The position numbers and the translations under genes were made by a program. From positions 2,369-19,216 of the forward strand of contig DEXR01000022.1 of NCBI GenBank assembly GCA_002364245.1: a stretch of DNA of 16,848 nt, in the 5' to 3' direction. This document shows, one piece after another, positions 12,969-16,848 of this stretch (the stretch's first letter is position 1; each line of letters opens with the position of its first letter). The notes beneath the pieces are model-generated. The model ran no database searches. It was not told the origin of the DNA and was given only the letters and a program-made list of their open reading frames with translations. Origin of the DNA: Flavobacteriaceae bacterium UBA3179 (lineage in GTDB: Bacteria > Bacteroidota > Bacteroidia > Flavobacteriales > Flavobacteriaceae).

Positions 12969-13016
12969 GTTTTAAAGTGATAAAGTATTCTTTTAGAAGT
13001 GCTTTAAACAGATGTG

Positions 13017-13688
13017 TTATTTTTCTTTTTCCAATATTTCAATATCATCCATTAATTCTTCAATGGCTTCGGGGTCTGTACCGTCGTAAAACCCGCGAAT
13101 ACGTTTCTTCTTATCGACCAATACAAAGTTTTCGGTGTGGATTAAATCGTACTCATTATAAGGCGTGTCTTTTGCGGCGAGGTATGATTTTCGAGCCAAA
13201 TCGTAAATCTCTTTTTTATCACCAGTGACTAAGTTCCATTTTTTATCGTTTACCCCTTTTTCCAAAGCATATTTTTTAAGCTGTGCTACGGTATCTATCT
13301 TTGGGGTAACCGAGTGTGAAAGCAACATAATGTTAGGATCGTTTTTCACTTTTTCCTGAATTTTAACCATATGATCCGTCATTATTGGGCAAATGGTTTG
13401 GCAGGTAGTGAAAAAGAAATCGGCCACATAAATTTTATCTTTATAATCTTCTTGGGTGACGGTTTGCCCATTTTGATTGGTCAGTGAAAAGTCTGCAATT
13501 TTGTGGTATTTTTTTACGTGCTGCACTGTCGTGTCAACCAGCTCAGCTGTCACGTCATTAGGCTGATAGACAGGTAATACTTTCCCTTCATCAATAGTGT
13601 AAACATTATAAATAATCGTGATTATAATAGCTGAAAGAACAAGCATTACGATGCCAAAAAACTTATACTTTGCAAAAAATTGAAGCAT
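13017..13688 (-). CDS. SCO1/SenC family copper chaperone
   Basis: A 223-aa membrane-anchored thioredoxin-fold protein. SCO proteins deliver copper to, or reduce the cysteines of, the CuA site of cytochrome c oxidase. Residues about 8-30 are the N-terminal membrane anchor. The copper site is complete: CQTIC (Cys96 and Cys100) in FFFTTCQTICPIM, and His184 in DLIHTENFVLVD. The fold's other landmarks are present (IADFSLTNQNGQTVT, MLLSHSVTP, KKWNLVTGDK). The frame is open to a TTG at 13709, but that TTG is part of a -7 box, so ATG 13688 (MLQFFAKYKFFG) is used. No oxidase genes are adjacent. It is divergent from rseP and lies 110 nt upstream of feoA, which has its own promoter. Confidence 0.92.
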   Translation of the reverse strand: MLQFFAKYKFFGIVMLVLSAIIITIIYNVYTIDEGKVLPVYQPNDVTAELVDTTVQHVKKYHKIADFSLTNQNGQTVTQEDYKDKIYVADFFFTTCQTICPIMTDHMVKIQEKVKNDPNIMLLSHSVTPKIDTVAQLKKYALEKGVNDKKWNLVTGDKKEIYDLARKSYLAAKDTPYNEYDLIHTENFVLVDKKKRIRGFYDGTDPEAIEELMDDIEILEKEK

Positions 13689-13706
13689 ATTTTGTATTGA
13701 TTTTTG

Positions 13707-13737
13707 CAAAATTACTGCCTAATAAACAAATGGTAAA
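13707..13737 (-). promoter_or_regulatory. Promoter of the SCO1-like gene
   Basis: Minus strand TAATTTTG (13714-13707) is an exact -7 box, with TTTA 19 nt upstream (13737-13734) as a 3-of-4 -33 match. Expected leader about 15 nt to ATG 13688. Confidence 0.5.
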
Positions 13738-13811
13738 GCTCTAAGCGTTAAAAGTTTTAGAAGATGTTTCTACAAGTTTTGCATTAATTTTTATAAGCGG
13801 GTATAAAAGAT

Positions 13812-13819
13812 TACTTTTG
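13812..13819 (+). promoter_or_regulatory. rseP: Promoter -7 box of rseP
   Basis: TACTTTTG is an exact TANNTTTG match, placing the start near 13823 and a leader of about 19 nt before ATG 13842. The -33 side is poor: only a T-rich stretch near 13788-13792 at the expected distance. Confidence 0.5.
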
Positions 13820-13841
13820 TACGCTAATTTTATAAAGTAAT

Positions 13842-15167
13842 ATGAGTCCATTTGCCGTTAAAGCAATCCAGCTATTATTAAGCTTATCTATATTGATTGT
13901 ATTGCACGAACTGGGGCATTTTATCCCAGCGAAGTTATTTAAAACCCGTGTTGAGAAGTTTTTCCTCTTTTTTGATGTAAAATTTGCCCTTTTCAAAAAG
14001 AAAATAGGCGAAACAGTTTACGGTATTGGTTGGTTGCCATTGGGCGGATATGTAAAAATATCCGGTATGATCGATGAGAGCATGGACAAAGAACAAATGG
14101 AGAAACCACCCGAACCTTGGGAGTTTAGAAGCAAGCCAACTTGGCAACGATTGATTATTATGTTGGGCGGTGTGACTGTTAATATTATAGTTGGATTTGT
14201 AATTTATATGGGAATTCTATTTTTTAATGGAACCACAATAATTACAAATGATGATATTCCTAGAGGTTTTGCAGTAGCTGATACTTTTAAAGAAATGGGC
14301 TTTCAGGACGGTGACCATATTTTACAAGTAAACGGAAAAGATTTTGAAGATGTTACTTTAATAAATAAGCATTTATTTTTAAGGGATGTTCAAAATATTA
14401 CTGTTGAACACAGCGATGGAACAACAGAAACAATTGCAATGCCTGAAGATATCGGGACAAAAATGTTTCAGCAGGATGTGTTACGTCCTTTCAACCCGAT
14501 GCGAAATGCGGTAATTGACACCGTTGCGGCCGATTATCCAGCAATGGCAGCAGGTTTTAAAAATGGGGATAGTATTGTTTCTGTTAATGGGACAAAAGTA
14601 GAACATTGGCATCAGTTTACCTCATTGGTGAAAGCAAATAAAGACAATGAAAACATAATAATGGTTTCAAGGAATAATACATTAGAGACCCTTACCGTAA
14701 CACCAAACGAAACTGGGCAAATAGGTGTAAATAACTATGCTAAAGAATTGGCTGGTAATGGTACTAAAATAAAGTATGGTTTAGGAGAAAGTATTACTGG
14801 AGGAATAAGCTATGGTTACAATGTTTTAACAGATTACGTTACACAATTTAAATATGTTTTTACCGCAAAAGGTGCTACGCAAGTTGGTGGATTTGGAGCG
14901 ATAGGAAGCTTGTTCCCCGATACATGGAATTGGTTAAGCTTTTGGGAAACCACTGCTTTAATCTCTATCATTTTAGCATTTATGAATATTCTTCCAATCC
15001 CAGCATTGGATGGAGGTCACGTTATGTTTTTATTATATGAAATGATAAGCGGCCGCAAACCGGGCGATAAGTTTATGGAGTATGCACAAATGGTTGGGTT
15101 CTTCCTATTAATAGCATTGGTGCTGTTCGCAAATGGAAACGATATTTATCGTTGGCTCTTTGAGTAA
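13842..15167 (+). CDS. rseP: RseP, site-2 zinc metalloprotease
   Basis: A 441-aa inner-membrane protease that cuts substrates within the membrane, such as anti-sigma factors and leftover signal peptides. The zinc site HELGH is at residues 22-26 in the first helix (LIVLHELGHFIPAKLF), and the third ligand Asp390 is in NILPIPALDGGH near the C-terminus. Between them are two PDZ-like domains: about 120-200 (MGFQDGDHILQVNGKDF) and about 215-290 (AGFKNGDSIVSVNGTKV). The segment GIGWLPLGGYVKISGM after the first helix is typical. Length and order are normal for the family. It is transcribed away from the SCO1-like gene and followed by the tRNA-Asn gene, so it appears to be a single-gene unit. Its substrates in this organism are unknown. 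Confidence 0.95.
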   Translation: MSPFAVKAIQLLLSLSILIVLHELGHFIPAKLFKTRVEKFFLFFDVKFALFKKKIGETVYGIGWLPLGGYVKISGMIDESMDKEQMEKPPEPWEFRSKPTWQRLIIMLGGVTVNIIVGFVIYMGILFFNGTTIITNDDIPRGFAVADTFKEMGFQDGDHILQVNGKDFEDVTLINKHLFLRDVQNITVEHSDGTTETIAMPEDIGTKMFQQDVLRPFNPMRNAVIDTVAADYPAMAAGFKNGDSIVSVNGTKVEHWHQFTSLVKANKDNENIIMVSRNNTLETLTVTPNETGQIGVNNYAKELAGNGTKIKYGLGESITGGISYGYNVLTDYVTQFKYVFTAKGATQVGGFGAIGSLFPDTWNWLSFWETTALISIILAFMNILPIPALDGGHVMFLLYEMISGRKPGDKFMEYAQMVGFFLLIALVLFANGNDIYRWLFE

Positions 15168-15190
15168 AATAGTATCTTGCTTTGTGTTCC

Positions 15191-15220
15191 TTTTAATCAT
15201 TGAAATTCATTAAAAAATTT
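15191..15220 (+). terminator. Weak AT-only terminator candidate after rseP
   Basis: TTTTAAT (15191-15197) and ATTAAAA (15209-15215) are perfect 7-bp arms around an 11-nt loop, followed shortly by TTTTT (15218-15222). The stem has no G-C pair, so this is uncertain. Confidence 0.3.
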
Positions 15221-15231
15221 TTCAGATTTAT

Positions 15232-15261
15232 TTTGATGAAATTAAAAATTGGGTATATTTG
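15232..15261 (+). promoter_or_regulatory. Promoter of tRNA-Asn
   Basis: TTTG (15232-15235), 18-nt spacer, TATATTTG (15254-15261): both elements exact. This is the clearest promoter in the window. Expected start near 15265, about 66 nt before the mature tRNA. Confidence 0.75.
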
Positions 15262-15266
15262 CACCC

Positions 15267-15299
15267 GCCTAACGATATTTACTGAAATAATGGTTAGGC
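15267..15299 (+). other. Hairpin in the tRNA-Asn 5' leader
   Basis: GCCTAAC (15267-15273) pairs perfectly with GTTAGGC (15293-15299). Inside, TATTT (15276-15280) pairs with AAATA (15285-15289) around the tetraloop ACTG. The hairpin would begin about 2 nt from the predicted 5' end of the precursor, leaving about 31 nt before the tRNA. Confidence 0.6.
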
Positions 15300-15330
15300 A
15301 AAACGTTCAAAAAAGACATAAAAATTAAAT

Positions 15331-15404
15331 TCCTCCATAGCTCAGTTGGTTAGAGCACCTGACTGTTAATCAGGGTGTCCTTGGTTCGAGTCCAAGTGGA
15401 GGAG
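15331..15404 (+). tRNA. tRNA-Asn (anticodon GTT)
   Basis: A full cloverleaf is visible: acceptor TCCTCCA/TGGAGGA, D arm GCTC/GAGC, anticodon stem CCTGA/TCAGG with loop CTGTTAA (anticodon GTT), 5-nt variable loop, and T arm CTTGG/CCAAG with loop TTCGAGT. The discriminator base is G, as expected for Asn. The 3' CCA is not encoded (GCAAAA follows), so it must be added after transcription. Own promoter upstream and a strong terminator directly downstream. Confidence 0.98.
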
Positions 15405-15407
15405 CAA

Positions 15408-15438
15408 AAAACCTCTCTGTTTTCAGAGAGGTTTTTTT
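15408..15438 (+). terminator. Strong rho-independent terminator of tRNA-Asn
   Basis: CCTCTCTG (15412-15419) pairs with CAGAGAGG (15424-15431) around TTTT, the stem extended by A-T pairs, followed by TTTTTTT (15432-15438). It begins 3-4 nt after the mature tRNA end. Confidence 0.92.
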
Positions 15439-15512
15439 GTTTTCTTCTATACTGTATCCTATACAATTGGTTTTATAACAAATCATTAGGTTAATTGCTC
15501 TATTTTAATACG

Positions 15513-15520
15513 TATTTTTG
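15513..15520 (+). promoter_or_regulatory. Promoter -7 box of the SdiA-regulated-like gene
   Basis: TATTTTTG is an exact TANNTTTG match, giving a start near 15524 and a 23-nt leader to ATG 15547. The nearest TTG (15495-15497) is only 15 nt upstream, so the -33 side is weak. Confidence 0.45.
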
Positions 15521-15546
15521 ATTTCCTTCTAAAACGTATTTTAATT

Positions 15547-16407
15547 ATGCATCCGTTGTCTAAGCACATGAATAAAATAGTAGCCTTTCTTGCTGTTGTA
15601 ATAATCGCTATATCTTTTTTGTTTTATCATTTTTATAAAACCCGTATCGAGAAAAAACGAGTTGCGCTGGATTCTACACAAGAAGTGGTTGAAAGCTGGG
15701 AATTACCCAGTATTCTTGAAGAAATATCGGGAATCGTATGGCTTGAAGATGGTCGCATTGCGTGTATTCAAGATGAGGTGGGAATTGTCTTTTTTTACAA
15801 CCTAAAAACTAAAAAACTGGATGGTCAAGTAAAATTTGCAGGCGATGGCGATTATGAAGGATTGGCCTTGATGGACAAAAATATGTATGTGGTACGAAGT
15901 GACGGGGAAATTTTTGAATTGCTTGATTTTCTAGGTGAAGAACCTGTTTTTAATCAGTATGAGTTGCCTCTTTCAGAAAAACACAACATCGAAACACTTT
16001 TGGCCGATCAAAAAAACAACAGACTATTACTAATGGCTAAAGATCATGAGCCTTTTGATAATAACGGTAGAGGAATTTATGGGTATGATTTAGAAACCAA
16101 AAAATTACTAGAAAAACCGGTATTACTAGTTACTTCTAAAGATGCAGAGATACAGAAAACGTTAAAAAAAATCCGTCCGTCAGATATTGCCATTCACCCT
16201 AAAACAAATGAAATTTATGTGCTTCAAGGCACAAAACCTAGAATATTAATTGTGAGTCCAAAAGGTGTTGTTAAAAAAGAATATCCGTTAAATAACAAAG
16301 TCTTCTACCAACCAGAAGGAATTACTTTTTCCCCAGACGGGACATTATATATTTCAAATGAGGCAACAGGTGGTGTGCCTAGTATCTTAAAAGTTGAACT
16401 AAAATAA
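15547..16407 (+). CDS. SdiA-regulated (YjiK-like) domain protein, membrane-anchored
   Basis: A 286-aa protein with an N-terminal membrane anchor (about residues 10-26, IVAFLAVVIIAISFLFYHFY) and an extracytoplasmic domain resembling the SdiA-regulated/YjiK family, a predicted beta-propeller of unknown function. Typical segments are EEISGIVWLEDGRIACIQDEVG near the domain start in two pieces, GDGDYEGLALMDKNMYVVRSDG, and the C-terminal YQPEGITFSPDGTLYISNE. Asp and Glu in GDYEGLA and QPEGITF suggest ion-binding turns. An ATG at 15568 (MNKIVAFL) is an alternative start that removes seven residues; leader length favours 15547. It stands 15 nt before the VTT-domain gene, so the two probably form an operon. 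Confidence 0.82.
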   Translation: MHPLSKHMNKIVAFLAVVIIAISFLFYHFYKTRIEKKRVALDSTQEVVESWELPSILEEISGIVWLEDGRIACIQDEVGIVFFYNLKTKKLDGQVKFAGDGDYEGLALMDKNMYVVRSDGEIFELLDFLGEEPVFNQYELPLSEKHNIETLLADQKNNRLLLMAKDHEPFDNNGRGIYGYDLETKKLLEKPVLLVTSKDAEIQKTLKKIRPSDIAIHPKTNEIYVLQGTKPRILIVSPKGVVKKEYPLNNKVFYQPEGITFSPDGTLYISNEATGGVPSILKVELK

Positions 16408-16422
16408 AACTTGATAGGATAT

Positions 16423-16848
16423 ATGAGTAACAACGACATTGATTCTTCAAAAAGCAAAGGGCGCTTGCCCTTGTATGTTTCAATTGCATTGGTGACCACT
16501 TTGGTTATCTGTTATTTTACAATTCCTTCGGTTGAACAGTTTTTTAATAACGCTTGGACGGTTCTCACCAGTAATGATGAAAAGCGAATAGAAGAATGGG
16601 TTTCGGGCTTTGGTTGGTTGGGTCCAGTGGTGCTTATCTTGGCGATGGTAGCACAAATGTTTTTAATTGTAATCCCTTCTGTAGCATTAATGGTAGTTTC
16701 GGTATTGGCCTACGGCCCTATATGGGGAAGTCTAATCATTTTACTTTCAGTATTCACAGCGTCTTCAGTTGGATATGCTATTGGTAGTTATTTTGGTGAG
16801 ATTTTAGTTGAAAAAATTATAGGAAGTAAAACTGAAAAGAAAATTGAG
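16423..16848 (+). CDS. TVP38/TMEM64-family (VTT/SNARE-associated domain) membrane protein, 3' truncated by the window
   Basis: The first 142 residues of a polytopic inner-membrane protein. After a charged cytoplasmic start comes a first membrane helix (about 20-37, YVSIALVTTLVICYFTIP), a soluble stretch, then the VTT-type segment (about 65-130): helix LGPVVLILAMVAQMFLIVIP, then a re-entrant-like part with PSVALMVVSVLAYGPIWGS and SSVGYAIGSYFGE. This pattern is typical of TVP38/TMEM64 and DedA relatives; some members of this superfamily have been implicated in lipid scrambling or flipping, but the role here is not known. The frame is open to the right edge. It follows the YjiK-like gene by 15 nt with no terminator. 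Confidence 0.88.
   Translation, partial: MSNNDIDSSKSKGRLPLYVSIALVTTLVICYFTIPSVEQFFNNAWTVLTSNDEKRIEEWVSGFGWLGPVVLILAMVAQMFLIVIPSVALMVVSVLAYGPIWGSLIILLSVFTASSVGYAIGSYFGEILVEKIIGSKTEKKIE

Noticed and set aside
12971..13008. Inverted repeat TTTAAAG/CTTTAAA after the SCO1-like gene as a terminator
   Set aside because: Only 7 weak pairs with a 24-nt loop and no T-run.
12907..13016. Fur box or copy of the DtxR palindrome upstream of feoA
   Set aside because: No GATAAT-type repeats and no good match to ATTTTAG-N6-CTAAAAT; only a TTAGG half-site and a TTTTAG run are present.
12962..13228. Plus-strand frame of 88 codons across the SCO1-like gene end
   Set aside because: It is antisense to a well-supported gene, with an Arg/Cys/Tyr-rich composition typical of a shadow frame.
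15262..15330. A second, degenerate tRNA upstream of tRNA-Asn
   Set aside because: The hairpin has no T-arm sequence (GGTTCGA) and no cloverleaf partners.
15510..15542. Direct repeat ACGTATTTT (two copies, 24 nt apart) before the YjiK-like gene
   Set aside because: Short and AT-rich; one copy is largely the -7 box, so no separate meaning is supported.
1..16848. Mobile element, CRISPR array, prophage or defence island
   Set aside because: No transposase, integrase, spaced repeats or defence-type domains in any frame; composition is even across the window.

Overview
The window is about 37% GC and looks like chromosomal DNA of a marine-type member of the Flavobacteriaceae (Bacteroidetes). Evidence for this: a CarboxypepD_reg-like TonB receptor, 'AQ'-type signal peptides, AT-rich translation starts without Shine-Dalgarno sequences, and repeated matches to the Bacteroidetes promoter pattern (TTTG about 19 nt upstream of TANNTTTG). 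No insertion sequence, prophage, CRISPR array or clear sign of recent transfer is visible. Most genes are intact; only the first and last are cut by the window edges.

Layout. 1-2581 (+): the 3' end of an unidentified gene, a 32-aa membrane peptide, and a secreted S9 prolyl-oligopeptidase-family peptidase ending in a terminator. 2630-4531 (-): bacilliredoxin, then a 1-acylglycerol-phosphate acyltransferase and an HD-domain phosphohydrolase that are translationally coupled. 4621-5447 (+): a membrane-anchored TerB/J-domain protein with a hairpin and a probable internal promoter at its 5' end.

5444-12906 is a metal-acquisition region. A TonB-dependent receptor plus a thioredoxin-like protein (-) are divergent from a DtxR-family regulator, a GufA-type ZIP transporter and a secreted cysteine-containing protein (+). 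These are followed, convergently, by feoA-feoB and a FeoB-associated Cys-rich peptide (-). A 20-bp palindrome sits where both divergent promoters have their -33 elements, so the regulator probably controls itself, the ZIP transporter and the receptor. The implied route is outer-membrane uptake, then inner-membrane entry through ZIP or FeoB.

13017-16848: a SCO1/SenC copper chaperone (-) divergent from the RseP/site-2 protease (+), then tRNA-Asn(GTT) with a clear promoter, a leader hairpin and a strong terminator, then a SdiA-regulated/YjiK-like protein and a truncated TVP38/VTT membrane protein (+).

All functions are read from motifs and remembered family features; no database search was run. 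Promoters are pattern matches. The predicted 5' leaders are consistently short (about 15-31 nt), and this was used to choose several start codons. No wholly new system is demonstrated. The best candidate for follow-up is the DtxR-controlled receptor/thioredoxin/ZIP cluster.
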